Positions 18,563-27,838 of a stretch of 64,000 nt of DNA are shown piece by piece. The number at the start of each line of letters is the position of its first letter. Positions within the stretch are counted from its first letter, which is position 1. Source of the stretch: DATJLY01 sp963773665 (GTDB lineage Bacteria > Pseudomonadota > Alphaproteobacteria > ATCC43930 > CGMCC-115725); NCBI GenBank assembly GCA_963773665.1, contig CAVZBZ010000004.1:688583-752582 (forward strand), read 5' to 3'. Under the pieces are notes generated by a model, which was not told the origin of the DNA, made no database searches, and saw nothing but the letters and a program-made list of their open reading frames with translations. The position numbers were made by a program, and so were the translations under genes.

Positions 18563-19552
18563 CTAGACCATGCGAAGGACGATCAGCGCGGCCAGCACCA
18601 GCGTTGCCTGGGCGAGGCAGGCGGCCGTGTAAAGCCTGAGCGCGCGCGCGATGTCCGCTGTCGTCGCGCGGGCGCGGCCCTCGCCGAGCCACGAATCCTC
18701 GACGAGCGCGCCGCCATAGCGCCGCGGCCCGCCGAGCGCCAGGCCGAGCGCGCCCGCCGCCGCCGCCTCGGGCCAGCCGGCATTGGGCGAGCGGTGTTTT
18801 TGCCCGTCGCGCAGCATCGCGGTGAAGCCATCGCTTCCGCTTGTCTCGGGCAATGCCAGCGCGGCAATGCCGAGGAACAGCGCCGCAAGCCGCGCCGGCA
18901 CAAAATTCAAGAGATCGTCGAACCGCGCCGCCGCCCATCCGAACGCGAGATAGCGCGGCGAGCGGTGGCCGATCATGCTGTCGAGCGTGTTCGCGGTCTT
19001 GTAGACGAAAATCCCCGGCAGGCCGAAGAGGGCGAAACCAGAGCGCCGGCGCCACCACGCCGTCGCAGAAATTCTCGGCGAGCGATTCGATCGCCGCACG
19101 CGCCACGCCGTGCGCGATCGAGACTTTCGGGATCGCGCCCGACGATTTGCTGCACCGCCGCGCGCCCGGCTGCGAGCCCCTGCGAATTGCAGCGCCACGG
19201 CAACCGCGGCGACATGCGCGAAGAGGCTTCTTTGCGCGAGCAGCACAGCGACCACCGCCGCCTCGACGATCCAGCCAAAGGGCAGCGCGGCGAGCGCCGC
19301 CTGAAGCGCCAATCCAAGTGCCGCCGCGGCGAGCGCCAAGACCGCGACCAAGACGATGCCGCGCGCGCGGCGCACGGAAGGGCTGCGCTGCGGGCGATTG
19401 AGCCGCTGCTCGAGCCATGTCGCCGCCGCGCCCACCCAGGCAACCGGATGGGACCACTCGCGCCACAGCGGCGTGAGATCGACCGCGAGATCGAAGCCCA
19501 GCGCCAGGAGCAGCACAAGCAACGGTTGGGCGGAGCCCAGCGCAATCACCAT
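18563..19552 (-). CDS. cbiB: adenosylcobinamide-phosphate synthase CbiB, three frame slips
   Basis: A membrane protein (CobD in P. denitrificans) that attaches aminopropanol phosphate or its precursor to adenosylcobyric acid. Recognisable stretches are HPVAWVGAAATWLE near residue 35, GRDPESLDR, GVARAAIESLAENFCDGVVAP, and GLPGIFVYKTANTLDSMIGHRSPRY. The middle third is read in three frames: shifts near 19186, 19113 and 19036 each need one extra base skipped and together restore the original frame. A single uninterrupted but nonsensical stretch therefore remains between otherwise good ends. The start is the ATG at 19552. It is divergent from cbiX, separated by 56 bp containing a GGCCGGC-rich palindrome. 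Confidence 0.88.
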   Translation of the reverse strand: MVIALGSAQPLLVLLLALGFDLAVDLTPLWREWSHPVAWVGAAATWLEQRLNRPQRSPSVRRARGIVLVAVLALAAAALGLALQAALAALPFGWIVEAAVVAVLLAQRSLFAHVAAVAVALQFAGARSRARGGAANRRARSRKSRSRTAWRVRRSNRSPRISATAWWRRRSGFALFGLPGIFVYKTANTLDSMIGHRSPRYLAFGWAAARFDDLLNFVPARLAALFLGIAALALPETSGSDGFTAMLRDGQKHRSPNAGWPEAAAAGALGLALGGPRRYGGALVEDSWLGEGRARATTADIARALRLYTAACLAQATLVLAALIVLRMV

Positions 19553-19608
19553 GACGCGGCAGCATCTGCCGGCCGCTCGGCCGGCGTCAACAGGCAACGG
19601 AGTGGCAT

Positions 19609-20527
19609 ATGAAAAGCGGCGTGATGCTGTGCGGCCATGGCAGCCGCGATCCCGAGGCGATCGCCGAATTCGAGGCCTTTGCCGCGGGCCTGCGCGCGCT
19701 TCTGCCGGCGACCGATGTGGCGACGGGCTATCTCGAATTCGCGCGGCCGCTCATCCGCGACGGGCTCGATGCGCTCGTGGCGAGGGGCGCCGAGCGCATT
19801 CTCGCGGTGCCGGGCATGCTGTTCGCCGCAAGCCACGTCAAGAACGACCTGCCGTGGGAGATCAACAGTTTTGCCGCCGGGCACCAGGCGCTCGACCTGC
19901 GCTTCGGGCGCGAGCTCGCGATCGAGCCAAAGCTGCTCGCGGCCGCGCGCGACCGCATCGTCGCCGCCGAAGAGCGCGCCCCTCGCGCCGTGCCGCGCGG
20001 CGACACGCTGCTCCTCGTGGTCGGGCGCGGCACCAACGATCCCGACGCCAATTCCAACATCGCCAAGCTCGCGCGCATGCTGTGGGAGGGGATGGGCTTT
20101 GGCTGGGCCGAGGCCGCCTTCAGCGGCGTCGCGGCGCCGCTCGTCGCGCCGGCACTTCGCCGCCTCGTCCGCCTGGGCTTTGCCCGCATCATCGTGTTTC
20201 CCTATTTCCTCTTCACCGGCGTGCTGGTGAAGCGCATCTACGACGCGGCGCGGAAGGTCGCTTCCGAGCACCCCCAAATCGAGATCCTGAACGCGCCCTA
20301 TCTCAACGACCACCCGCTCGTGCTGCAATGCTTCGTCGATCGCGCGCGCGAGGTCGAAGACGGCGAGCCCGCGATGAACTGCCGCCTGTGCAAATACCGC
20401 ACGCAGATCGTCGGCTACGAGGCCGATGCCGGCGCACCGCAGGCAGGCGCACCACCATCACGTCCGCGGCATCGGCGTCGATGGGCACGCGCACCCGCAC
20501 CCTCATCACCATCACCACCGCGAATGA
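19609..20527 (+). CDS. cbiX: sirohydrochlorin cobaltochelatase CbiX with His-rich tail, one frame slip
   Basis: A two-lobed CbiX of about 305 residues. The first lobe has LCGHGSRDPEA (catalytic His) and PGMLFAASHVKND; the second has VGRGTNDPDANSN and FPYFLFTGVL. A CRLCKYR motif follows, as in iron-sulfur CbiX forms. Near 20442 the frame must shift by +1 (a duplicated GCAG would do it) to read the usual tail, QAHHHHV through GHAHPHPHHHHH, ending at TGA 20527. Without the shift the gene runs on into cobH as one artificial fusion. It inserts cobalt into an early ring intermediate. It is first in the operon that continues to cobM. Confidence 0.9.
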
Positions 20528-21168
20528 GCCCGCCGCCGCGCTACACCTATCTCCGCGACGGCGACGCGATCCGGCGCCTGTCCTTCGCGGCGATCGCTGA
20601 GACGGCCGATCTCGGCCGCATCGCGCCCGAGCTGCGCGCCGTCGCCATCCGCATCGCGCATGCGGCGGGAGACACGAGCCTCATCGCCGATCTCGTCTCA
20701 TCGCCCGGCGCCGTCGCGCTGGGCCGCGCCGCGCTCTCCGCAGGCGCGCCGGTGCTGGCCGATTCGCTCATGGTCGCGGCCGGCATTTTGGAGCGCGCGC
20801 TCGGTGCCGGAAACCGCGTCGTCACGACGATCGCCGAGGCGGAAGTGCCGCCCCTCGCGCATCGGCTCGGCACGACGCGCTCTGCCGCCGCGGTCGAGCT
20901 GTGGCGGCCCCATCTCGCAGGCGCGATCTGCGCCATCGGCAATGCGCCGACCGCGCTGTTTCATCTGCTGGAGCTGATCGGCGAAGGCGCTCCGAAGCCG
21001 ACGCTGGTGCTGGGCTTTCCGGTGGGCTTCGTCGGCGCGGCCGAGGCGAAGGCGGCGCTTGCCGAAAATCCGTTTGGGCTCGCCTTCATCGCGCTCCGTG
21101 GAAGGCGTGGCGGCAGCGCCATCGCCGCGGCCGCGGTGAATGCGCTCATTGCCGGTGACGGCGAATGA
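20524..21168 (+). CDS. cobH: precorrin-8X methylmutase
   Basis: A 214-residue enzyme (CbiC in the cobalt-early route) that moves the C-11 methyl group to C-12, giving hydrogenobyrinate or its cobalt form. The catalytic histidine is in RIAHAAGD near residue 45. ADSLMVAAGI, GNAPTALFHLLELI and GFPVGFVGAAEAK are family signatures. The ATG at 20524 overlaps the His-tail stop of cbiX (ATGA), which fixes the start even though the current sequence keeps the upstream frame open. The stop overlaps cobL by 4 bp. Confidence 0.93.
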   Translation: MSPPPRYTYLRDGDAIRRLSFAAIAETADLGRIAPELRAVAIRIAHAAGDTSLIADLVSSPGAVALGRAALSAGAPVLADSLMVAAGILERALGAGNRVVTTIAEAEVPPLAHRLGTTRSAAAVELWRPHLAGAICAIGNAPTALFHLLELIGEGAPKPTLVLGFPVGFVGAAEAKAALAENPFGLAFIALRGRRGGSAIAAAAVNALIAGDGE

Positions 21169-22370
21169 GCGCGTGGCTGGCAATCGTCGGGCTCGGCGAG
21201 GACGGAGTGGCGGCGCTCGCGCCCGCCGCGCGCGCGCTCATCGCATCGGCCGAGACGATCGTCGGCGGCGCGCGGCATCTGGCGCTTATCCCCGCAGGCC
21301 GCGCCGAGCGGCTCCAGTGGAAAAGCCCGCTCGCCGCCACCATTCCCGAGATCGCGCTGCGCCGCGGCCGGCGCGTCGTCGTCGTGGCGAGCGGCGATCC
21401 GCTGTGCTACGGCGTCGCAGCCATGCTGCTTCGCGAATTCGCGCCCGACGAGATGATCGTGTGCCCCGCGCCGAGCGCGTTTCAGCTCGCGGCAGCCCGG
21501 CTCAAATGGCCGCTCGAATCCTGCACGACGATCTCGCTGCACGGCCGCCCGCTCGAGGCGCTGCGGCTGCATTTGGCGCCCGGCGCGCGCATCCTCGCGC
21601 TCAGCACCGACGGCGCGACGCCATCGCGCGCCGCCGCGCTCCTTCGCGACGCCGGCTGGGGGCCGTCCTCGCTCATCGTGCTCGAACACATGGGCGGCCC
21701 GCGCGAGCGGCGCGTCGAGGCGGCGGCATCGGATTGGCGCGATGAAGTCGCCGATCTCAACCTGCTCGCGCTCGAATGCCGGCCGGGGCCGGGCGCACGC
21801 GCGCGGTCGCGGCTCGCCGGACTTCCCGACGATGCCTTCGCCCATGACGGGCAGATCACCAAGCGCGAGGTGCGCGCCGCGACGCTCGCGGCGCTCGCTC
21901 CCCTTCCGGGCGAGCGTCTCTGGGATGTGGGCGCGGGCAGCGGCTCGATCGCCATCGAATGGCTGCGCTCGGGTTCTGCGATGCGCGCTGTCGCCGTGGA
22001 GCGCGATCCCGCGCGCGCCGCGCTGGCCGCGCAAAACGCCGCCACGCTCGGCGTCCCCGAGCTCGAAATCGTCATCGGCGCTGCGCCCGATTCGCTGCAA
22101 AAATTGCCGTCTCCCGATGCGGTGTTTTGGGGCGGCGGGCTCGGCGATCCGGCAATCTTCGATGCATGTTGGCGCGCGTTGAAACCGTCGGGCCGGCTCG
22201 TCGCCAACGCCGTGACGCTCGCCGGCGAGGCGGCGCTCATCGCGCTTGCCGAGGCGCATGGCGGCGATCTCGTCCGCATCGCCGTGGCCCGCGCCGAGAC
22301 GCTCGGGCGGCACCGCGCGTTCCGCCCGCTCCTGCCCGTGACGCAGCTCGCGCTGAGGAAGCCGCTATGA
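21165..22370 (+). CDS. cobL: precorrin-6Y C5,15-methyltransferase (decarboxylating)
   Basis: A 401-residue bifunctional enzyme equal to CbiE fused to CbiT. The N-terminal half (residues 1-200) is a tetrapyrrole methylase with VGLGEDG, VVASGDPLCYGVAAML and PAPSAFQLAAARLKW. The C-terminal half is a class I SAM methyltransferase with WDVGAGSGSIAIEWLR near residue 262. It methylates C-5 and C-15 and decarboxylates the C-12 acetate. The start overlaps cobH and the stop overlaps the glycosyltransferase gene. The frame is intact. Confidence 0.95.
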   Translation: MSAWLAIVGLGEDGVAALAPAARALIASAETIVGGARHLALIPAGRAERLQWKSPLAATIPEIALRRGRRVVVVASGDPLCYGVAAMLLREFAPDEMIVCPAPSAFQLAAARLKWPLESCTTISLHGRPLEALRLHLAPGARILALSTDGATPSRAAALLRDAGWGPSSLIVLEHMGGPRERRVEAAASDWRDEVADLNLLALECRPGPGARARSRLAGLPDDAFAHDGQITKREVRAATLAALAPLPGERLWDVGAGSGSIAIEWLRSGSAMRAVAVERDPARAALAAQNAATLGVPELEIVIGAAPDSLQKLPSPDAVFWGGGLGDPAIFDACWRALKPSGRLVANAVTLAGEAALIALAEAHGGDLVRIAVARAETLGRHRAFRPLLPVTQLALRKPL

Positions 22371-24005
22371 TCGAGGCGGCAAGCCGCGGCTGGCGGCCCT
22401 ATGCGCTCCTGCTGCTCCTGTGCCTCGGCCTCTATCTGCCGGGGCTCGCGTCGTTGCCGGCGATGGACCGCGACGAGGCGCGCTTCGCGCAATCGACGCG
22501 GCAGATGCTCGAAAGCGGCGACTATCTCGACATCCGCTTCCAGGACGAGCCGCGCAACAAGAAGCCGGTCGGCGATCTATTGGCTCCAGGCGGCTGCGGT
22601 GGCGGCGCTGAGCACCGCGCAAAGCACGGCTATCTGGCCCTATCGCCTGCCGTCGCTTTTGGGCGCGGCGGGCGCGGTGCTGCTGACCTTCGCGTTCGGC
22701 GCGCGGCTCTTGGGTCGCGCGGCGGCGCTCTGCGGCGCGGCACTTCTTGCTTCCTCGCTGGCGCTCGTCGTCGAGGCGCATCTCGCCAAGACCGATGCCG
22801 TGCTGCTCTGCGCTTGCGTTGCGGCGCAAGGCGCGCTCGGCGAGATCCATCGCGCGGCGCGGCGCGGCGGCGTCTTTTGGGGATGGCCGTTCCTGTTCTG
22901 GGCGGCCGAGGGCGCCGCGGTCCTGGTGAAGGGGCCGGTGGCACCAGGGCTCGCGCTTTTGACATGCGCGGCGCTTGTCCTCGCCGAGCGCGACGGACGC
23001 TGGCTCAAGCAGTTGAAGCCGCTCTGGGGCGTGCCGCTTTTTCTCGCGATCGTGCTGCCGTGGCTTTTGGCGATCTCGCTCGCGACCGGCGGCGCGTTCA
23101 TTTCCGAATCGGTCGGCCACGATTTTTTCGGCAAGCTCTTGGGCGCGCAGGAGAGCCATGGCGCGTGGCCGGGGACATATTTGGCTCTGCTGCCGCTGAC
23201 CTTCTGGCCCGGCTCGCTCCTTTTGGGCGCCGCCGCGGCGCTTGCGTGGCGCGAGCGCGGCGATCCGGCCGTGCGCTTCCTCATCGCCTGGCTGGTGCCG
23301 TTCTGGTTCGTGCTCGAGCTCGTGCCGACGAAGCTGCCGCATTATCTGCTTCCCGCCTATCCGGCGCTGGCGCTGCTGGCCGGCCGCGCCGCGCTCGATG
23401 CGCGCGCGAGCCTGCCGGCCTGGACGCGGCGCGCGGTTTCCGTCGTCTGGGCGGCGGCGAGCCTCGGCGTCGCGGCACTCCTTGCGCTCGCGCCGCTCGG
23501 GTTCGGGCAAAAGATCGACGCCGTGAGCGTCGCGGCATCTGTTGCGATCGTGCTTCTGGGCGGTGCTGCGGCGCGCGCTCTCTGGCGCGCGGTGACGCCC
23601 GCCCTTGCGCTTCGCGCCTCGGTGCTGGCGCTTCTTGCGTTTCCGGCGCTCGCGCACGAAGCGCCGCTCATCGATCCGCTGTGGCTCAGCCGCAATGCGG
23701 CCGCGATGGTGGCGCGCCAGCGTCCGCCGCCCGGCGCACCGATATCCGCGGTGGGTTATGACGAGCCGAGCCTCGTCTTCCTGCTCGGCACCAAAACCAT
23801 GATCGCCTCGCCGCAGGAGGCGGCCCGCACCCTTGCAGCGGCACGCGGCGCGCTGGCGCTGGTCGAAAGCCGCGCCGACGACGCATTCCGCAAGGCCGTG
23901 CGCGACGCCGGCGCGGAAGCGGAGGACGTGGCGCGCGTCGAGGGCATCGATTACTCGAACGGCAGGCGCATGATCATCACCCTCTATCGCGGCGCGCCGG
24001 GATGA
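22367..24005 (+). CDS. GT39/ArnT-like glycosyltransferase inside the cob operon, one frame slip
   Basis: An integral-membrane protein of about 545 residues related to ArnT and dolichol-phosphate mannosyltransferase-type enzymes. The N-terminus has a transmembrane helix ending LYLPGLASLP, then MDRDEARFAQSTRQMLESGDYL with the conserved Asp-Glu pair in the first periplasmic loop, and FQDEPRNKKPVG. One base must be skipped near 22574 to continue into IYWLQAAAVA. Ten or so further hydrophobic helices follow (LPHYLLPAYPALALLAG is a family landmark). Enzymes of this type move a sugar from a polyprenyl phosphate carrier onto lipid A or another envelope acceptor. It overlaps cobL and cobI by 4 bp each, so it is translated as part of the cobalamin operon although no cobalamin step needs it. 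Confidence 0.82.
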
Positions 24006-24706
24006 GCGGCCGCGTCTTCGGACTGGGCGTCGGGCCCGGCGATCCCGAGCTTCTGACGCTGAAGGCGCTGGCGCGGCTGCGCGCCGCGCCCGTCGTGGCC
24101 TACCCCGCGCCCGAGAAGGGCCCGAGCTTCGCGCGCGCCATCGTCGCGCGCTGGATTTCGCCGGCGCAGATCGAAATTCCGATCCGCGTGCCGATCGAGA
24201 GCGGCGCCCCGCCGCCCGATACGCTCTATGACGCCGCCGCATCCGCGATCGCGGCCGAGCTTGGGCGCGGGCGCAACGTCGCTGTGTTGTGCCAGGGCGA
24301 TCCGTTCTTCTACGGCTCGTTCATCTATCTTTTCGCGCGCCTTGCCGCCGCGCACGAGGTCGAGATCGTGCCCGGCGTGTCGTCGCTCGCGGCGGTCGCC
24401 GCCGCGGCCAGGTGGCCGCTCGCCGTGCGCACCGACGTGCTTGCGGTGATCCCGGCGCCGCTCGACGACGACACGCTCGCCAGCCGCATAGCTTGCGCCG
24501 AGGCGATCGCCATCATCAAGCTCGGCCGCCATTTCGCCCGCGTGCGCGATCTCCTCGATCGGCTCGGCCTCGCCGCGCACGCGCGCTATGTCGAGCGCGC
24601 GAGCCTTGCCAGCGAACGTGTCCTGCCGCTCGACCAGGTGGCGCCCGAGACGGTTCCCTATTTCTCGATGATCCTGTGCCACCGGCGCGGCGAGGCGTGG
24701 CGATGA
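24002..24706 (+). CDS. cobI: precorrin-2 C20-methyltransferase
   Basis: A 234-residue tetrapyrrole methylase (CbiL in the cobalt-early route) that converts precorrin-2, or its cobalt form, to precorrin-3A. GVGPGDPELLTLKA at the N-terminus, CQGDPFFYGSF near residue 98 and PGVSSLAAVAAAARWPLAV near 125 form the SAM and substrate sites. The ATG overlaps the glycosyltransferase stop, and the stop overlaps the next gene. The frame and length are normal. Confidence 0.95.
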   Translation: MSGRVFGLGVGPGDPELLTLKALARLRAAPVVAYPAPEKGPSFARAIVARWISPAQIEIPIRVPIESGAPPPDTLYDAAASAIAAELGRGRNVAVLCQGDPFFYGSFIYLFARLAAAHEVEIVPGVSSLAAVAAAARWPLAVRTDVLAVIPAPLDDDTLASRIACAEAIAIIKLGRHFARVRDLLDRLGLAAHARYVERASLASERVLPLDQVAPETVPYFSMILCHRRGEAWR

Positions 24707-26508
24707 GCGGCAGTCTGCCCGAGGGCGCAGCGGTCGTCGTGCTTGGCAGAAGCGCGGCAGCGCTCGGCCGGCGCATCGCGGCGCATCTGCCGGGGGCGCG
24801 CCTCCACGCGCGCGCGGGCCGCTTCATCGCGGCGGACGTGCAGTATGACGATCTCATTCCGCATCTCGCCGCGCTCTTCGCTCAAGGCACGCCGATCGTG
24901 GGCCTCTTCGCGGCCGGCATCCTGATCCGCGCGGTGGCGCCGCTCCTCGCGCAGAAACGCGCCGAGCCGCCGGTCGTTGCGGTGGCGGAGGACGGCTCCA
25001 GCGCGGTGCCGCTCCTCGGCGGCCATCGCGGCGCCAACGCGCTTGCGCGCGAGATCGCCACGCTCGCGGAAGGACACGCCGCGATCACGACGGCGAGCGA
25101 TCTGGTGCTGGGACTGGCATTCGACGAGTTGCTGCCCGGCTGGCGCGCGGCCGATCCGGAACGGCTCAAGGACTTGGCCGCTGCGCTGATCGCCGGCGAG
25201 CCGGTAGCGATCGATGTGGAGGCGGGCGATGCCGATTGGCTGCGCGCGGCGCGGCTTGCCTTGTCACCCGATGCGCCGCACAGGATTCGCATCACGGATC
25301 GCGCGCCGTCGAGCGGCGAGCGCGCGTTCGTGCTGCATCCGCCGGTGCTGGCGCTCGGCGTCGGCTGCGCGCGCGACTGTCCGCCGGACGAGCTTCGCGG
25401 CCTCGCGGAGCAATCGCTGGCTCAGCACGGGCTCGCCGCGGGCGCGGTGGCATTCGTCACCTCGCTCGATCTCAAGATGGACGAGCCGGCGGTGCAAGAT
25501 CTCGCCGCCGCGCTCGGCGTGCCGGCGCGGTTTTTTTCGGCAGCATCTCTCCGCGACGAGACGCCGCGCCTCCTGAATCCGTCTGACGCGGTGTTCCGCG
25601 CGGTCGGATGTTATGGCGTCGCCGAGGGCGCGGCGCTCGCCGGCGCTGGACAGGACGGCGCGCTCGTCGTGCCGAAGCAGGTCTCGGCGCACGCGACCTG
25701 CGCCATCGCGCGCGCCCCCGCTTCGCTCGATCCGCAAAAAATCGGCCGCGCGCGCGGCAGCCTGCGCATCGTCGGCATCGGGCCGGGCGCGAGGATGTGG
25801 CGCACCGAGGAAGCCGAGGCGGCCCTCAGGGCGTCGAGCGACATCGTGGGATTGCAGCTCTATCTCGATCTTCTGGGGCCGGCGATCCGCGGCAAATCGC
25901 TCCATGCGAGCGCGCTTGGCGACGAGGCGGGGCGCGCGAAACGCGCGCTCGATCTTGCCGCCGAGGGGCGCGCCGTGGCGCTCGTCTCGTCGGGCGATGC
26001 CGGCATCTACGGTCTCGCGAGCCTCGTCTTCGAGCTTTTGGATCGCGAGCGGCGCGCGGATTGGGCGCGCATCGACATCGAAGTCGTGCCCGGCCTCTCG
26101 GCGCTTCAGGCCGCGGCGGCCAGGCTCGGAGCGCCGTTCGGGCACGATTTCTGCGCCATTTCGCTCTCGGATTTGCTGACGCCGTGGCCCGCGATCGAGC
26201 GCCGCCTCGACGCCGCGGCCGCGGGCGACTTCGTGGTGGCGCTCTATAATCCGCGCTCCTCGCGCCGGCAGGCGCAGCTCACGCGCGCGCTTGCCATCCT
26301 GCGCGGCGCGCGCGGCCCCGATACGCCCGCGGCGCTCGCGCGCAATCTCGGCCGGCCGGGCGAGCGCGTCGTCGTCACGACGCTCGCCGGGCTCGACGAA
26401 GCCGAGATCGACATGCTGACGCTCGTCGTCATCGGCAGCAGCACGACGCGCGTCGTGCCGGGACGAAACGCCCGTCTCTACACGCCGCGCGGATACCGCC
26501 TGCCGTGA
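24703..26508 (+). CDS. cobJ: CbiG-CobJ fusion: cobalt-precorrin 5A hydrolase and precorrin-3B C17-methyltransferase
   Basis: A 601-residue fusion. Residues 1 to about 335 are CbiG: an N-terminal domain with LFAQGTPIVGLFAAGILIRAVAPLL and LLGGHRGANALA, then the CobE-like C-terminal piece ALGVGCARDCPPDEL through VPKQVSAHATCAIARA. Residues 350-601 are CobJ: VGIGPGARMWRTEEAEAAL, VSSGDAGIYGLASL, VPGLSALQAAAARLG and ALYNPRSSRR. CbiG opens the ring lactone to release acetaldehyde, which goes with the oxygen-independent (cobalt-early) ring contraction; no oxygen-dependent CobG is present. The ATG overlaps cobI, and the stop overlaps cobM. Confidence 0.93.
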   Translation: MSGSLPEGAAVVVLGRSAAALGRRIAAHLPGARLHARAGRFIAADVQYDDLIPHLAALFAQGTPIVGLFAAGILIRAVAPLLAQKRAEPPVVAVAEDGSSAVPLLGGHRGANALAREIATLAEGHAAITTASDLVLGLAFDELLPGWRAADPERLKDLAAALIAGEPVAIDVEAGDADWLRAARLALSPDAPHRIRITDRAPSSGERAFVLHPPVLALGVGCARDCPPDELRGLAEQSLAQHGLAAGAVAFVTSLDLKMDEPAVQDLAAALGVPARFFSAASLRDETPRLLNPSDAVFRAVGCYGVAEGAALAGAGQDGALVVPKQVSAHATCAIARAPASLDPQKIGRARGSLRIVGIGPGARMWRTEEAEAALRASSDIVGLQLYLDLLGPAIRGKSLHASALGDEAGRAKRALDLAAEGRAVALVSSGDAGIYGLASLVFELLDRERRADWARIDIEVVPGLSALQAAAARLGAPFGHDFCAISLSDLLTPWPAIERRLDAAAAGDFVVALYNPRSSRRQAQLTRALAILRGARGPDTPAALARNLGRPGERVVVTTLAGLDEAEIDMLTLVVIGSSTTRVVPGRNARLYTPRGYRLP

Positions 26509-27269
26509 GCGCGAGAATTCATTTCATCGGCGCCGGTCCCGGCGCGCCCGATCTCATCACCGTGCGCGGCCTGCGCCTCATCGAGCGCTGTCCGGTCTGC
26601 CTCTATGCCGGCTCGCTCGTGCCGCAGGCGGTGGTGGCGGCCGCGCCCCCTGGCGCGCGCGTCGTGGACACCGCATCGCTCACGCTCGACGAGATCATCG
26701 CCGAGATGGAAAGCGCGCATGCGGCGGGGCTGGACGTGGCGCGCGTGCATTCCGGCGACATCTCGCTCTATGGCGCCGTGGCCGAGCAGATGCGGCGCCT
26801 CGATGCGCTGGGGATTCCCTATGACCTGACGCCGGGCGTGCCGGCCTTTGCCGCCGCAGCATCCGCACTCGGCATCGAGCTGACGCTGCCCGAGGTGACG
26901 CAGACCGTGATCCTGACGCGCACCGCGGTGCGCTCGTCGCCGATGCCGCCCGGCGAGGAGCTCGACACGCTCGCCCGAAGCGGGGCCACGCTCGCGATCC
27001 ATCTCTCGATCAACAATCTGGGCACAATCGTGCGCACGCTTCTGCCGCATTACGGCGCGGAATGCCCCGCGGCGATCGTTCACCGCGCAAGCTGGCCCGA
27101 CGAGCGCATCCTGCGCGGCACGCTCGGCGACATCAGGAGCGCCGTCAAGCAAGCCCGCATCACGCGCACGGCGCTCATCCTCGTGGGCCGCGCGCTTGGC
27201 GCAGCGCGGTTTTCCGAAAGCCGCCTCTACGCCCCCGATCACCACCACGTGCTGCGGCCGCGGCGCTGA
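26505..27269 (+). CDS. cobM: precorrin-4 C11-methyltransferase
   Basis: A 254-residue tetrapyrrole methylase that adds the C-11 methyl group. FIGAGPGAPDLITVRGLRLI at the start, CLYAGSLVPQ, HSGDISLYGAVAEQ near residue 85, TPGVPAFAAAA and TRTAVRSSPMPPGEEL are diagnostic. The start is GTG at 26505, overlapping the cbiG-cobJ stop (GTGA). It is last in the plus-strand operon; the gene after it is on the other strand. The frame is intact. Confidence 0.95.
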   Translation: MSARIHFIGAGPGAPDLITVRGLRLIERCPVCLYAGSLVPQAVVAAAPPGARVVDTASLTLDEIIAEMESAHAAGLDVARVHSGDISLYGAVAEQMRRLDALGIPYDLTPGVPAFAAAASALGIELTLPEVTQTVILTRTAVRSSPMPPGEELDTLARSGATLAIHLSINNLGTIVRTLLPHYGAECPAAIVHRASWPDERILRGTLGDIRSAVKQARITRTALILVGRALGAARFSESRLYAPDHHHVLRPRR

Positions 27270-27272
27270 CCG

Positions 27273-27824
27273 TCACGGCTTCGTCGCGAGCGCCTGCATC
27301 ACGGCGGGCTTGCCTACGCCCCAGCCGAACGCATCGCGCCCGGTAAAGTCCTGCTTGCGCGGGTCGGCGCCGGCCGCAAGAAGGATGCGCGCCGCCGCGG
27401 GCTGCCCCTGTGCCGCCGCCGTCATGAGCGGCGTGATGCCCTGGCGGTTGGGGGCGTCGACCGTGGCCTTGTTGGCGATGAGAAGGCGCACGAAGTCGAT
27501 TATGCCGCGCTCCGCCGCGTAGTGGAGCGCGGTATTGCCCAGCTTGTCGCGCGCATCGACATGGGCGCCGTGGCCGAGCAGCAGCTTCGCCATCGCGAGA
27601 TTGTCGAACGAGGCGGCATAATCGAGCGCGGTTCTGCCGCTTTCGCTTTCGAGCGCGTCCGGATCGCGATCGCCCTTCGCCAGCAGGTCCGCGACCTGGC
27701 TCGTCTCGTTGTGGGATGCCGCGTCCGCCAAGGTGTACCAGTCGTCCCACGCGCCCTGCGAAGCGGCCGGGGCGGCAACTCCCGCCATGAGCGTCAAGCC
27801 GAGCGCCGCCGTCCGCCACTTCAT
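27273..27824 (-). CDS. exported ankyrin-repeat protein
   Basis: A 183-residue protein with an N-terminal signal peptide (hydrophobic run to about residue 22, ending APAASQG), so probably periplasmic. Four ankyrin repeats follow: GRTALDYAASFDNLAMAKLLL, GNTALHYAAERGIIDFVRLLI, GITPLMTAAAQGQPAAARILL and a last, partial copy. The repeats mediate protein binding; the partner is unknown. I chose the ATG at 27824 because it begins the signal peptide. It lies between cobM and cobK, convergent with the former and 14 bp after the latter's stop. No cobalamin role is implied by its sequence. Confidence 0.85.
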   Translation of the reverse strand: MKWRTAALGLTLMAGVAAPAASQGAWDDWYTLADAASHNETSQVADLLAKGDRDPDALESESGRTALDYAASFDNLAMAKLLLGHGAHVDARDKLGNTALHYAAERGIIDFVRLLIANKATVDAPNRQGITPLMTAAAQGQPAAARILLAAGADPRKQDFTGRDAFGWGVGKPAVMQALATKP

Positions 27825-27838
27825 CGCCCGAACCTCCC

